The notes beneath the pieces are model-generated. The model had not been told where the DNA came from, ran no database searches, and saw nothing but the letters and a program-made list of their open reading frames with translations. A DNA stretch of 53,982 bases from DATLXU01 sp035575515 (lineage in GTDB: Bacteria > Acidobacteriota > Blastocatellia > UBA7656). The stretch spans positions 1 through 53,982 of the forward strand of contig DATLXU010000039.1 in assembly GCA_035575515.1 (NCBI GenBank), given 5' to 3'. A program made the position numbers and the translations under genes. Positions 8,463 to 17,506 of the stretch are shown piece by piece; positions within the stretch are counted from its first letter, which is position 1; each line of letters begins with the position of its first letter.

Positions 8463-10265
8463 ATGGTTGATCATTCACACATCAGAAACTTCTCAATCAT
8501 AGCCCACATTGATCACGGCAAGAGCACACTTGCCGACCGCTTGCTCGAAGTGACCGGCGCGCTCTCGTCGCGCGAAATGAGCGAACAAGTCCTCGACGCG
8601 ATGGACCTTGAGCGTGAGCGCGGCATAACAATCAAAGCTCACGCCGTTCGCTTAAACTATAAAGCCCGCGACGGACAGGAATACTTGCTCAACTTGATAG
8701 ATACGCCGGGCCACGTTGATTTTTCCTACGAAGTTTCGCGCTCGCTATCGGCCTGCGAAGGCGCGCTGCTCGTCGTTGACGCGTCGCAAGGCGTCGAAGC
8801 GCAGACGCTTGCAAACACTTATCTCGCGCTCGATCACAACCTTCACCTCATACCAGTCATAAACAAGATTGACCTGCCAGGCGCGGAACCTGAGCGTGTC
8901 AAAGAAGAGATCGAGCAGACAATCGGGCTTGAGACAGACAACGCGCTGATGATTTCGGCCAAGCAAGGCATCGGCATCGAAGACGTGCTCGAATCAATTG
9001 TGCGCGAAGTGCCTGCGCCCGCAGGCGACACTGACGCTCCGCTTAAAGCTTTGATATTCGATTCGTGGTTCGACTCTTATAGAGGCGTTGTCGTCTTGAT
9101 GCGCGTGATTGACGGCACGATCAAACCCGGCATGCGCGTGCGCTTGATGGCTACGGGCAAAGAATACCAGGTTGACACGCTCGGCGTGCTCACGCCGAAG
9201 CCGCGCGAGATAAATCGCTTGAGCGTCGGCGAAGTCGGATTCTTCACCGCTCAAATCAAAACCGTCTCCGACGTTGAGATAGGCGACACCGTGACGGAAG
9301 CCGCGCGCCCGACCGAAACGCCTTTCCCCGGATTCAAGCGCATCAAGCCTATGGTCTTCGCGGGGCTTTATCCAATCGAATCGAACAGGTACGAAGAGCT
9401 GCGCGACGCGCTCGATAAGCTCCGTCTCAACGATTCATCATTTTTCTATGAGCCTGAATCGTCGGTCGCGCTTGGGTTCGGCTTCCGCTGCGGGTTTCTC
9501 GGATTGCTGCACATGGAAATAGTTCAAGAGCGGCTCGAACGCGAGTTCGATCTTGAGCTAATCACGACGGCCCCGAATGTGCGCTATCGTGTGACGACGA
9601 CGGCGGGCGATAGCGTGGAGATTGACAGCCCCGCGAAGCTGCCCGATCCCGGAAAGATTGAAACCATCGAAGAGCCGATCATCCGCGCGATGATAATGTC
9701 GAACGACGAATATGTCGGGCCGCTCTTTTCGCTGCTCGAAGAAAAGCGCGGCACGCAGCTTGGATTCGAGTACCTGACTCAAAAGCGCGTGCTGCTGACG
9801 TACGAATTGCCGTTGTCGGAGATAATGCTAGATTTTTACGACCGGCTGAAATCGCTCTCGCGCGGTTATGCTTCTTTCGATTACGAGCTGACGGGCTATC
9901 GCGCGGGCGATCTCGTTAAGCTCGACATACTGGTTGCGGGCGAGCCGGTTGATGCGCTGTCGCTGATAGTCCATCGCGATCATGCTTATCAGCGTGGCCG
10001 CGCGCTGGTCGAGAAGATGCGCCAGTTGATACCGCGACAATTATTTGAAGTTCCGATTCAGGCGGCAATCGGCCACAAGGTAATTGCGCGCGAGACGGTG
10101 AAAGCTCTCGGCAAAAATGTTCTAGCGAAGTGTTACGGCGGCGACATAACGCGCAAGCGCAAGCTGCTCGAAAAACAGAAAGAGGGCAAGAAGCGAATGA
10201 AGCGCATAGGCAAAGTAGAAATCCCGCAGGAGGCATTCCTCGCTGTACTAAAGGTCAACGAATAG
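8463..10265 (+). CDS. Elongation factor 4 (LepA)
   Basis: 600 residues, the standard length of LepA. The GTPase motifs are intact: AHIDHGKST (P-loop), RGITIKA (switch I), DTPGHVDF (G3) and NKIDLP (G4). The C-terminus contains the LepA-specific domain with the lysine-rich GGDITRKRKLLEKQKEGKK segment that reaches the ribosomal A site. LepA is a ribosomal GTPase that assists translation under ionic stress and during initiation. It stands alone here; the usual signal peptidase neighbour is absent. Its TAG stop overlaps the first arm of a heptamer element. Confidence 0.98.
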   Translation: MVDHSHIRNFSIIAHIDHGKSTLADRLLEVTGALSSREMSEQVLDAMDLERERGITIKAHAVRLNYKARDGQEYLLNLIDTPGHVDFSYEVSRSLSACEGALLVVDASQGVEAQTLANTYLALDHNLHLIPVINKIDLPGAEPERVKEEIEQTIGLETDNALMISAKQGIGIEDVLESIVREVPAPAGDTDAPLKALIFDSWFDSYRGVVVLMRVIDGTIKPGMRVRLMATGKEYQVDTLGVLTPKPREINRLSVGEVGFFTAQIKTVSDVEIGDTVTEAARPTETPFPGFKRIKPMVFAGLYPIESNRYEELRDALDKLRLNDSSFFYEPESSVALGFGFRCGFLGLLHMEIVQERLEREFDLELITTAPNVRYRVTTTAGDSVEIDSPAKLPDPGKIETIEEPIIRAMIMSNDEYVGPLFSLLEEKRGTQLGFEYLTQKRVLLTYELPLSEIMLDFYDRLKSLSRGYASFDYELTGYRAGDLVKLDILVAGEPVDALSLIVHRDHAYQRGRALVEKMRQLIPRQLFEVPIQAAIGHKVIARETVKALGKNVLAKCYGGDITRKRKLLEKQKEGKKRMKRIGKVEIPQEAFLAVLKVNE

Positions 10266-10354
10266 TCCGAAGTTACGAGTCCGATGTCAGAAGTTAGCAA
10301 CTTTGAAGAGACCGGCAGAATACTGTGACGTGATTTGATACCAGACTTCGGACT
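10264..10354. repeat. Heptamer stem-loop between convergent genes
   Basis: AGTCCGAAGT at 10264-10273 pairs perfectly with ACTTCGGACT at 10345-10354. The first arm starts inside the lepA TAG stop codon. Further related units (GAGTCCGATGTCAGAAGTTAG, split) follow the left arm. It lies between lepA and the convergent TonB gene and could serve both as a 3' end structure. Confidence 0.75.
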
Positions 10355-10359
10355 CCTGC

Positions 10360-11151
10360 CTACTGTAGCTTAAAAACGAAAGTGATAACGCCCGCCACGC
10401 GGACAGGCGTGCCGTTAAGAAGCGTCGGCTCGAATCGCCAGCGGCGCGCTGCTTCGAGGCTCGCCGGTACCAGCAGAGGATGGCCGCTCACGGCGCGCGC
10501 CGATTCAACGCGCCCGTCGGGCGATATGATGATTTCAACCATGACGGAACCTTGAACGCCAGCCGTGCGGGCGAGCAGCGGATAGGGAGGCTCACGGCGC
10601 TCAATCACTTTGCCCTGCAAAACATTTGAAGCCAATCGCACTGGACGTTTGTCGGTTTCTACGGTTTGCGGTTTCAGCGGAGGTGGCGGAGGCGGTGGAC
10701 TCACTGACGCGTTGGAATCGCTCTCATAATTCAGATTGATACTTGGCGGGCCGCCGGGCACTCCCTCAGGTGAGCCAAAACCAATTGCAGAAGAATCCTC
10801 GACAAGCCCCGGCGTCGGCAGCCCTGTGAATTTAGTTTGCTCAGAAGCGTTCTGCGGATCCTTGAGAAGCTCATCAAGCGGCATCGGGTTGGAAGTATCC
10901 GGGTGCGATGCGCTTTGCGGCTGCGCTGCGGCAGCGGGCTTCAATTCAGGGCGGCCAAGCGGCGGCAATGCCACAATCAGATTCGCCGTCGGAAGCGAAT
11001 TTGCGTCGGCCAGCTTCGGGTTTGAAACCATCACCGATACTGCGACTGCGCATACTGCGCCGAACATATAAATCAACGACGTAACGGCGAAGTAGCGCGC
11101 GGTTCTTCCATTGCGATGCTCTTTCGTAGATACAACTAGCCTTTCAAACAT
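10360..11151 (-). CDS. TonB-family energy-transducer protein
   Basis: 263 residues. One membrane segment at about 22-43, then a proline-rich periplasmic stretch with a seven-proline run, then a C-terminal TonB domain (about 188-263) with YPLLARTAGVQG, the SPDGRV segment, A-RRWRF-P and a closing FVFKL. TonB-type proteins pass energy from the inner membrane to outer-membrane receptors; in this phylum, single-TM TonB_C proteins of unclear function are also common. GGAGG sits 8 bases before the ATG. It follows the sigma/anti-sigma pair on the same strand and may be in its regulon. No ExbB or ExbD is nearby. Confidence 0.88.
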   Translation of the reverse strand: MFERLVVSTKEHRNGRTARYFAVTSLIYMFGAVCAVAVSVMVSNPKLADANSLPTANLIVALPPLGRPELKPAAAAQPQSASHPDTSNPMPLDELLKDPQNASEQTKFTGLPTPGLVEDSSAIGFGSPEGVPGGPPSINLNYESDSNASVSPPPPPPPLKPQTVETDKRPVRLASNVLQGKVIERREPPYPLLARTAGVQGSVMVEIIISPDGRVESARAVSGHPLLVPASLEAARRWRFEPTLLNGTPVRVAGVITFVFKLQ

Positions 11152-11252
11152 AACGACGACCTCCTTTCAGGCAACACTACGCCTGCCGCTTACACTCATC
11201 GCGTCAGCATTGCCCATCGGCGCTGCGGTTAGATTTTGATAAGGCGCTCTTC

Positions 11253-11331
11253 GGGAAGGATGATGGATGAAGGATGAAGAGTGATTACAGTCGGAAGGAG
11301 ATTTTATTCATCCCTCCGCCTTCATCCCTTC
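11253..11331. repeat. Heptamer stem-loop element (GGATGAA unit)
   Basis: The left arm at 11253-11279 has three GGATGAA-like units and the right arm at 11307-11331 carries the reverse complement TTCATCC units. It starts 4-5 bases after the anti-sigma stop codon (minus strand). The same unit recurs at 53376-53467. Confidence 0.75.
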
Positions 11332-11334
11332 TTT

Positions 11335-12096
11335 TCAGCCTCGCACATCCACTTTTTCTACGAGAAGGATTATGCGAGTCGAGACGGGGCGGCCCGAAAC
11401 GAGCGCGGGTTGGAACGTGCGGTCTTGCAGCGACCACCACAACTCTTCCATCACGCGCGGGTCCTTTGGCTCGCCCAGCACGTCAACGAGCGACGCCCGT
11501 CCGTCTGCCATTACTTCGACCATCGCGGCCATCGCTTCGTCGCCGGGCACGCGATAGGCGGCGTTGCTGAAGCTGACGAGCGCGCCGTCATCGAGCACAC
11601 GCGGCAGCTCATAATAATGCTGATCGGCAACCATCCCGTCGTCAGGCGACAGGTCGTTGTAGATGTGAAACTCCTGATCCGAGCCGTTGACGACGGGGAT
11701 TGACACTGCCGCCTGCGTCGCGACAATGCCGCTTACAGGAATCGGCTTGAAGCTGGCGAACAAAGCTCCGAAGGAAATAATCGAAACGATTACGCCCGCA
11801 GCATAAGCGACAAGTTGCGGATTCAATTTCAAGAGCCATTCAACTGCTCGCTCGCTGAAACTGATTTCGTTCGCCGCGCGCCGCGCCGCTTCATGCATAA
11901 CGTAGCCGCGAAGCTCTTGCGGAACAGTCGGCGGCTCCGCGCGGCGAAGTATCAGCGACACCTGCTCGGTTTCCATCAGATGAATTCGGCAACCTTCACA
12001 CCAGGCAACGTGCTCGCGGTAGCGCGCCGCTTCCTGCTCGTCAAGCTGTCGGTCAATGTAAGCAGAAGCTGTCAGTTTGTACTTATTGCATTCCAT
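11335..12096 (-). CDS. Zinc-finger anti-sigma factor
   Basis: About 253 residues from the ATG at 12096. The N-terminus has the zf-HC2 anti-sigma signature, with a cysteine near the start, then HVAWCEGC (H-x3-C-x2-C), followed by a single membrane segment (about 122-143) and a periplasmic domain of about 110 residues. It should bind and hold the ECF sigma factor encoded directly upstream, releasing it in response to an envelope or redox signal. The open frame extends to 12180, but those codons are the heptamer repeat, so the later ATG is preferred; no strong ribosome site is visible. Confidence 0.85.
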   Translation of the reverse strand: MECNKYKLTASAYIDRQLDEQEAARYREHVAWCEGCRIHLMETEQVSLILRRAEPPTVPQELRGYVMHEAARRAANEISFSERAVEWLLKLNPQLVAYAAGVIVSIISFGALFASFKPIPVSGIVATQAAVSIPVVNGSDQEFHIYNDLSPDDGMVADQHYYELPRVLDDGALVSFSNAAYRVPGDEAMAAMVEVMADGRASLVDVLGEPKDPRVMEELWWSLQDRTFQPALVSGRPVSTRIILLVEKVDVRG

Positions 12097-12111
12097 AACA
12101 ACACACTTCGT

Positions 12112-12207
12112 CAGTTCCGAGTTCCGGGTTTCGAGTTCCTGGTTTGCGGAAGATTTATCGGGCGGCACGCCTCGATTCAAAGCCCGGAACTCGGAACTCG
12201 AAACTCA
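12112..12207. repeat. Heptamer stem-loop in the sigma/anti-sigma spacer
   Basis: AGTTCCG-type units at 12112-12142 face the reverse-complement GGAACTC units at 12183-12206. The element begins inside the TGA stop of the sigma gene and fills nearly the whole spacer up to the anti-sigma start, so any transcript joining the two genes would carry the hairpin. Confidence 0.75.
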
Positions 12208-12855
12208 TATCAAATCCTTCACGCGGCGGCGCAACTCCTCGCGCCCGCGCGCTATGCGAGATTTCACAGTGCCGATTGAGATCGAAAGCGTTTCAGCAAT
12301 CTCTTCGTAAGAGAGTTCTTCGATCTCGCGCAGGATGAGCGCCACGCGGTACTCCTGTTTAATCTCGCCGAGCGCGCGCATGATGCGACGCTCGCGCTCG
12401 TTTGCAATTGCCATCGCTTCGGGCGAGCGACCAGTGCCGGGCAGCAGATTTCCGAGCGTCGCGTCCGATTCGCCTCGACTCAAATCGAGCGAAATGGTTT
12501 CGTCGCGACGCCGCCTGCGCCACCACCGCTGCTGATTCATCACCTGATTGATGGCTATGCGGTAAATCCATGTTTTCAAGCCGGCCTCGCCGCGAAAGCC
12601 CGAAAGCCCGCGATAGACTTTCAGGAAGGTTTCCTGCGCCGCGTCGCGCGCTTCTTCAGGGTCATCGAGCAACCGCAGGCACAACGAATAGACGGGCCTT
12701 TCAAATTGTGCGACCATCTCTTCAAATGCGCTGAGGTCGCTTGCGCGCAGCCGAGCAATCAACTCCGACTCATAGCTGTCCTCAAGCGCGGTTGAATTGC
12801 GCTCGAGTCGAGCCAGTGAGGTTTGCTCGATAGCGGTCATATCTCCGGCTGACAT
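12205..12855 (-). CDS. ECF-type RNA polymerase sigma factor (RpoE-like)
   Basis: 216 residues with sigma region 2 (about 48-110: FEEMVAQFERPVYSLCLRLL, ARDAAQETFLKVYR, GLKTWIYRIA) and region 4 (about 160-212: IKQEYRVALILREIEELSYEE then IGTVKSRIARGREELRRR). It directs RNA polymerase to a stress or envelope regulon. An anti-sigma gene and a TonB-like gene follow on the same strand. A sigma-E-like promoter sits about 130 bases upstream, pointing to autoregulation. Other start codons are possible; residues 1-30 are not conserved features of the family. Confidence 0.95.
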   Translation of the reverse strand: MSAGDMTAIEQTSLARLERNSTALEDSYESELIARLRASDLSAFEEMVAQFERPVYSLCLRLLDDPEEARDAAQETFLKVYRGLSGFRGEAGLKTWIYRIAINQVMNQQRWWRRRRRDETISLDLSRGESDATLGNLLPGTGRSPEAMAIANERERRIMRALGEIKQEYRVALILREIEELSYEEIAETLSISIGTVKSRIARGREELRRRVKDLI

Positions 12856-12981
12856 TTTTCGGCGGCGCTCCTTCGATTCGAGACTGACCGGAGTGAGCCA
12901 TCGCTCGCCCTCAAGGAAGCCGAGCGCCGTTATAGCTCCAAGCGAAACGGGCGATGGCCCTTCACCTCACTTGTCGCTACG

Positions 12982-13010
12982 TTAGACACCCCGTCCAGTC
13001 GGTTTGTTCC
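12982..13010 (-). promoter_or_regulatory. Sigma-E-like promoter for the ECF sigma operon
   Basis: On the minus strand, GGAACAA (13004-13010) is followed after 16 bases by GTCTAA (12982-12987). This matches the classical sigma-E pattern of GGAACTT, about 16 bases, GTCTAA. It points to the sigma gene, consistent with autoregulation. The leader would be about 120 bases. Confidence 0.6.
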
Positions 13011-13093
13011 AGCTTAATGCAACTTTAGCACAAAAAGAGAACGCGCGGCAGCAGTCTCGATTGCAAGCTATAAACGCACGGATGAAGTGTCGC

Positions 13094-15007
13094 TCATTGT
13101 TTGTTCGCCGCTGTCTGTCGCGGGATTACCGGCAGCACGATGTGCGACGGATGTTCGCTGTCATGAAAAACAGTATTGTCAGCGGGAATCATTCGGCGAT
13201 GCTGCTGCAACGGGTCGCCCGTGTTCGGGTTCACGTCGAAGCGCGGAAAGTTGCTGCTCGAAATGTCAACGCGAATCCTATGGCCGCGCTTGAACAAGAT
13301 CGCCGTCGGATAAAGGTTGATCGTTACCTGATAAATCTCGCCCGGCTTCATCAGCTTCGCCTGCGCGAGCGAATCCCGGTAGCGGGCGCGAATGATTGAA
13401 TCGCCTATGTTCATCTCGAACCCTGACGGAAAGTCCGGGTTCGGAGGATAGACATCAACAAGCTTCGCCGTGAAATCCGTATCAACCGCCGATGATGAAA
13501 TCCATAGCTTCACAGCTATTGGGCCTGTCACTTCGATGTCTTCTTCAAGCGGCGGCGTTTGAAAGACCAGAACGTCGTTGCGAACAGCAAGCGGCAGAAG
13601 GTCTTTGCAGCCGACGACCTTTTCGCGGCATCGCTGGTCATAAGCGCCATTGTCCATCAATCCCGCGTTGGATGAAATGTTACCGCCGAGCGTGGGCACA
13701 GGATTCGAGGGATCGAAGCGAAACGTTGTTGACGAAGATTTCTCTTTCGGCTTTTCGGCGCTCAGGCTGCCGTCGGCATGAAAGTAGTAGGGTGTGTAAA
13801 CGGTTCGCGCGAGCGGGAATTCGTTTTCGTCGCGCCAGTAACCGCCCGCTCGGATGCGCCCCGAAGCTGATTTGCGCCCGTCACCTCCACCCATTATGAA
13901 CAATCGCACGGGCGCGACGCGCTCGGCTCCGTTATCAATTCCTTTCAGCCAGTGATCGAACCAGCGCAGCCGCCACTCATTGAAATCTATCGCAGCCTCT
14001 TTCGGGAACTCGGCTTCGCCTGCCCAGTTGTTGCGCTGACCTCCGTGAGTCCACGGACCGATGATTAATCGCTGCGGCGCGCGCTTGGTCTTCGACAGCG
14101 CCTGCCAGTTCATTACGACCTGCCGCGTCCACGAATCGTACCAGCCCGTCACGTGATACACGGGCACGTCCGCATAATTCGCCGTGTTGTCGACGACCGA
14201 ATAGCCGATTTGTTTCCAGTAATCATCGAGGTCGCCGTGCCGCATCGCTTCGATCAACCAGTCTTCGTATTCAGGCACAAGCCTGAGCGCGGTCGTGCCG
14301 CGCTTCACGGGCAGATTCCATACGTGCTGACGCATCAATTCGCCGTTGGCCGTGAGCGCAGCTTTAATGGTCGGGTCTTCGAGCGCCTGTTTCGCGTTCG
14401 GCGCCCCGATGGTGTAAATCCAATTCATGAAGCGCAACTCGAATGCGCCGCCATGTCGAAAGCCTGCAACGCCAACGTTCGATAAAGCGTCGACGGGAAT
14501 CATCGTTGTGAGGTGCGGCGGGTTCATTTCGGCCAGCGCGTGCTGCGTGCCTCCGGGATAGCTCGTGCCTATAGTTCCAATCTTGCCCGATGACCACGCT
14601 TGCTTTGCAATCCACTCAACCGTGTCGTAGCCGTCGCGGCCATCGTCAACCATCATTCGCCACACGCCCTCCGACGCATAACGCCCGCGCACATCGTTCA
14701 TAACAACAACGTAGCCGCGCGAGGCGAACCATTGAGCTTCGCGCACAGTTCCCGGCGCTGCTTTATCATAAGGCGTGCGGCTGAGAATAGTTGGAAATTT
14801 CCCTTCGATTGCGACGCCGTTTTTCGCAGGCCGGTAAATGTCTGCTGCGAGCCGCACCCCGTCGCGCATTGGAATCAAAACGTTTTTTTCAACGACTACT
14901 TCATATTGAGGCGCGCTCCCTTGAGTCGCGGTCTGCGCTTTGTGCGTGCTGCTCATCATTGAAATCAATGCAATGAGCGCAAGGCCGTTGAGAATGCATC
15001 TTTTCAT
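13094..15007 (-). CDS. Secreted CocE/NonD-family hydrolase
   Basis: About 637 residues from the ATG at 15007, chosen because GGAGGAGAAAC precedes it and a signal peptide follows at once (1-25). The alpha/beta-hydrolase part has DVRGRYASEG, the nucleophile elbow GTSYPG (Ser149) and the acid-base residues expected later in the domain. The second half is the beta-sandwich of the X-Pro dipeptidyl-peptidase (S15) C-terminal domain. Family members hydrolyse X-Pro peptides, cocaine-like esters or beta-lactam acyl groups, so substrate is uncertain. Export to the periplasm or outside is likely. Confidence 0.9.
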   Translation of the reverse strand: MKRCILNGLALIALISMMSSTHKAQTATQGSAPQYEVVVEKNVLIPMRDGVRLAADIYRPAKNGVAIEGKFPTILSRTPYDKAAPGTVREAQWFASRGYVVVMNDVRGRYASEGVWRMMVDDGRDGYDTVEWIAKQAWSSGKIGTIGTSYPGGTQHALAEMNPPHLTTMIPVDALSNVGVAGFRHGGAFELRFMNWIYTIGAPNAKQALEDPTIKAALTANGELMRQHVWNLPVKRGTTALRLVPEYEDWLIEAMRHGDLDDYWKQIGYSVVDNTANYADVPVYHVTGWYDSWTRQVVMNWQALSKTKRAPQRLIIGPWTHGGQRNNWAGEAEFPKEAAIDFNEWRLRWFDHWLKGIDNGAERVAPVRLFIMGGGDGRKSASGRIRAGGYWRDENEFPLARTVYTPYYFHADGSLSAEKPKEKSSSTTFRFDPSNPVPTLGGNISSNAGLMDNGAYDQRCREKVVGCKDLLPLAVRNDVLVFQTPPLEEDIEVTGPIAVKLWISSSAVDTDFTAKLVDVYPPNPDFPSGFEMNIGDSIIRARYRDSLAQAKLMKPGEIYQVTINLYPTAILFKRGHRIRVDISSSNFPRFDVNPNTGDPLQQHRRMIPADNTVFHDSEHPSHIVLPVIPRQTAANKQ

Positions 15008-15411
15008 GACTGTTTCTCCTCCAAAAACGCGGCACAATATGATGTCTTGTGCCACAAACAAATTCCGCTAATGAACCCCTCGCAGCAAGCTGTGAGAAGT
15101 CACAGAAAATAGAAGAAGCAAAGCCGCAGCTTGCCGCAGGAATTGCCCGACCCTCTTGGGATTAAACGGAAGAAACTATTATCAACTCATAAGTGCCGGC
15201 ACAAAATTAGATTAAACTATTTTCTGGTGGCCGACTCCTGGAACTCAATGGCTTACGCTGGAGAATAGTTCAAACTAAACTGGTCCGAGTACTTATCATC
15301 AACTGCCGCGCAACTAAACAGGCCTGAAGGGCCTGTCGTGACATTGCGCTCGCGCTGGTCTGACAATGTGACTGCGTAGATTTGCAATCTCTCTAAATAC
15401 CATTGCGAATG
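15008..15411. other. Intergenic stretch with one hairpin
   Basis: No coding sequence is seen. At 15318-15336, ACAGGCC and GGCCTGT form a perfect 7-base stem with a 5-base loop, about 75 bases after the stop of the minus-strand MFS gene; it lacks a U-run. The rest, next to the hydrolase start, is AT-richer and may hold its promoter, but no clear boxes are assigned. Confidence 0.4.
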
Positions 15412-16719
15412 TCACGCCGGCAGCGGCTTGCCTTTCGTCTCTTCGCCGAAGGGCAGAAGCAAAAGCCCAACTAAAAAAGCCAGCGACGTCAGCGCGACCG
15501 GAGTGCCGATGGTTTGAAAATGCGCCACCCCTGCGCCGACCAGAAAAGTTATCCCCGCTCCGATGAAGCGACCAACAGAAGTCGCAAACGCAAACGCGCT
15601 CGCGCGGCATTCGGTCCGGTACTGTTCAGGCAGCCACAGCGTGTACATCGCAAAATTCGCTCCGCCCAGCCCCAAAAAGAACAGGCAGACCATAAACCAC
15701 AGGAGCGCACCATCGGTGAGATAAAATACGTAACCGAATCCGACCGCGATGAAGACGAACATCAATGCGAAATAGACTGCGAGTGTCGCTCTGCGACCAA
15801 TCCTTTCAGCCAGAACAGGCAGCGCGATGCACCCGATGATTGTGCCTGACGACAAGAGCATCGTGGCATAAGACGCGAGCCGCGCGCCTTCAGCGTTCGT
15901 CAATCCGGCCTTCGATGCAAGATGATTCACCGATGCAGGAACATAAACCGAGCCTGCCCACAACCCGATTATCGAAACGAGCAGGTACGCGGAATTCATC
16001 AGAGTGCGGCGGCGATACTCGCGCGAAAAAAGGGCCGTGAACGCGCGCATCATCGTCCACCGTGCGCCTACTTCAATAATCTTCTTTTCCCATCTTCGCG
16101 GCTCGCTCACGCCGTAGCGAATGAAGGCTACCAACAGCGCGGGCGCGCCGCCGAGCGCAAACATCGCGCGCCAGCCGTAACTCGCGCCCACTGTCCAGTT
16201 GGCAATCGCGGCGAGGAAGATGCCGAAATAATAGCCCGTGTGCATGTAGCCCGCGCCCATCTTGCGCCGGTCTTCGGGCCACTCTTCTGCGACAAAAGTT
16301 CCGCCCATTGACCACTCGCCGCCGATGCCCACGCCCGCGAGCAGTCTGAAAATGGCAAGCTGCCACACGCTCGTTGCCACCGCCCCAAGAAATGTGAAGA
16401 GCGAATAGCAGATGATCGTCAGCATCAAGGTGCGGACGCGACCGAAGCGGTCGGCAACCGGTCCCCACACGAGCGACATTCCCCAGCCGATTAAAAAGAG
16501 CGCGAACAATAGTCCGCCATAGTAGCCGACGTTCGCTTCGTCAGCGGCGACGGCTGAGCGCGGGAGCAATTCGCGCAGCGCGGGAACCATAACGAGTGCG
16601 TAGATGAAAGAGTCCATTCCATCTAATGCCCACCCGCCCCACGCAGCCCAGAATCCGCGCGCTTGATTACGGGTCAAGCGAGTCTTTTGATGAGAAGCCC
16701 GAACGCTTTGAGTCATCAT
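15412..16719 (-). CDS. MFS transporter
   Basis: 435 residues with about 12 membrane segments. The motif A loop between TM2 and TM3 reads GPVADRFGRVRT, and its second-half copy reads LAERIGRRATL. GIGGEWSMGG and WPEDRRKMGAGYM match sugar-porter and aromatic-acid/H+ symporter (AAHS-like) members. It should move a small organic solute across the inner membrane with protons. The RibD-like gene lies 55 bases upstream on the same strand, so the two may be co-transcribed, but a functional link is not evident. Confidence 0.9.
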   Translation of the reverse strand: MMTQSVRASHQKTRLTRNQARGFWAAWGGWALDGMDSFIYALVMVPALRELLPRSAVAADEANVGYYGGLLFALFLIGWGMSLVWGPVADRFGRVRTLMLTIICYSLFTFLGAVATSVWQLAIFRLLAGVGIGGEWSMGGTFVAEEWPEDRRKMGAGYMHTGYYFGIFLAAIANWTVGASYGWRAMFALGGAPALLVAFIRYGVSEPRRWEKKIIEVGARWTMMRAFTALFSREYRRRTLMNSAYLLVSIIGLWAGSVYVPASVNHLASKAGLTNAEGARLASYATMLLSSGTIIGCIALPVLAERIGRRATLAVYFALMFVFIAVGFGYVFYLTDGALLWFMVCLFFLGLGGANFAMYTLWLPEQYRTECRASAFAFATSVGRFIGAGITFLVGAGVAHFQTIGTPVALTSLAFLVGLLLLPFGEETKGKPLPA

Positions 16720-16774
16720 CCACCGTCGCCTCCAGTCGCAAACGCCCCGTTGTGTCGCGGTCTGATTCTGTTAA

Positions 16775-17506
16775 TCAATCCTGCAAAAGCGGCATATCCT
16801 TATCATTGTCGTCCGCAATTAGTCCATCGAAGATAATGTCCGCGCCGAGCCTTCGCGTTTTGAAATTTGAAAAAGTTATGGCATAGGAGAGCTTCGTGAT
16901 GCCTAGATCGTTTATCGCTTCCGTGCCTTTGCCGATTATCTTCGGCGCGATTGCCACGACGAGGCGGTCGACCGCGCGCTCTCGAAAGAAAGATGTAATT
17001 ATACCTGCGCCGCCTTCGACGAGAAGTGATCGAACGCCTCTTTGATGAAGCTCCGCGAGCAATGCTGGAATGCTCACGCGCGAGCGGCCCGCTTCCTTTG
17101 GCAGCGCCAGAACTTTCGCGCCCGCTGCTTCAAGCTCGCGCATTCGTTTGCGCGCGGCGCGCTCGGTTGTCGCTATGAGCGTGTGACTGGCTGCGCCATC
17201 TGCAAGCACTCGCGCCTGAAGAGGCATTCGCAATCGGCTGTCAACAATGATGCGCAGGGGATTGCGCCCTTTTACAAGCCGGACGTTTAGCTGCGGGTCG
17301 TCTGTGAGAACTGTTTCGATGCCTACAAGAATCGCGTCGTGCTCGCGCCGAAGTTTGTGCGCGAACCGCAGCGAAGCCGGGCTGCTTATCCATTTTGAAT
17401 CGCCCGTAGAGGTCGCAATGCGCCCATCGAGCGTCTGGGCGAATTTCACGGTGACGAACGGGCGGTTGCTTGTTGAAAGCATCGCTGCTTCGTTATCTCT
17501 TTTCAT
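16775..17506 (-). CDS. RibD C-terminal (reductase) domain protein
   Basis: 243 residues, made only of the RibD_C/dihydrofolate-reductase-like fold: FVTVKFAQTLDGRIA, then ISSPASLRFAHKLR, DAILVGIETVLTDDP and the VEGGAGI segment. This is the NADPH-dependent reductase half of riboflavin enzyme RibD. The N-terminal zinc deaminase half is absent, so it acts alone, either as 5-amino-6-ribosylamino-uracil phosphate reductase or as an unrelated reductase. No other riboflavin gene is near. The N-terminal methionine could also be residue 9. Confidence 0.88.
   Translation of the reverse strand: MKRDNEAAMLSTSNRPFVTVKFAQTLDGRIATSTGDSKWISSPASLRFAHKLRREHDAILVGIETVLTDDPQLNVRLVKGRNPLRIIVDSRLRMPLQARVLADGAASHTLIATTERAARKRMRELEAAGAKVLALPKEAGRSRVSIPALLAELHQRGVRSLLVEGGAGIITSFFRERAVDRLVVAIAPKIIGKGTEAINDLGITKLSYAITFSNFKTRRLGADIIFDGLIADDNDKDMPLLQD

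Noticed and set aside
15318..15336. ACAGGCC/GGCCTGT hairpin as a firm terminator of the MFS gene
   Set aside because: No U-run follows on the minus strand, so it is listed only within the intergenic description.
16073..16468. 131-codon frame overlapping the MFS transporter
   Set aside because: Arginine- and histidine-rich shadow of the transporter on the same strand in another frame; the transporter is clearly the real gene.
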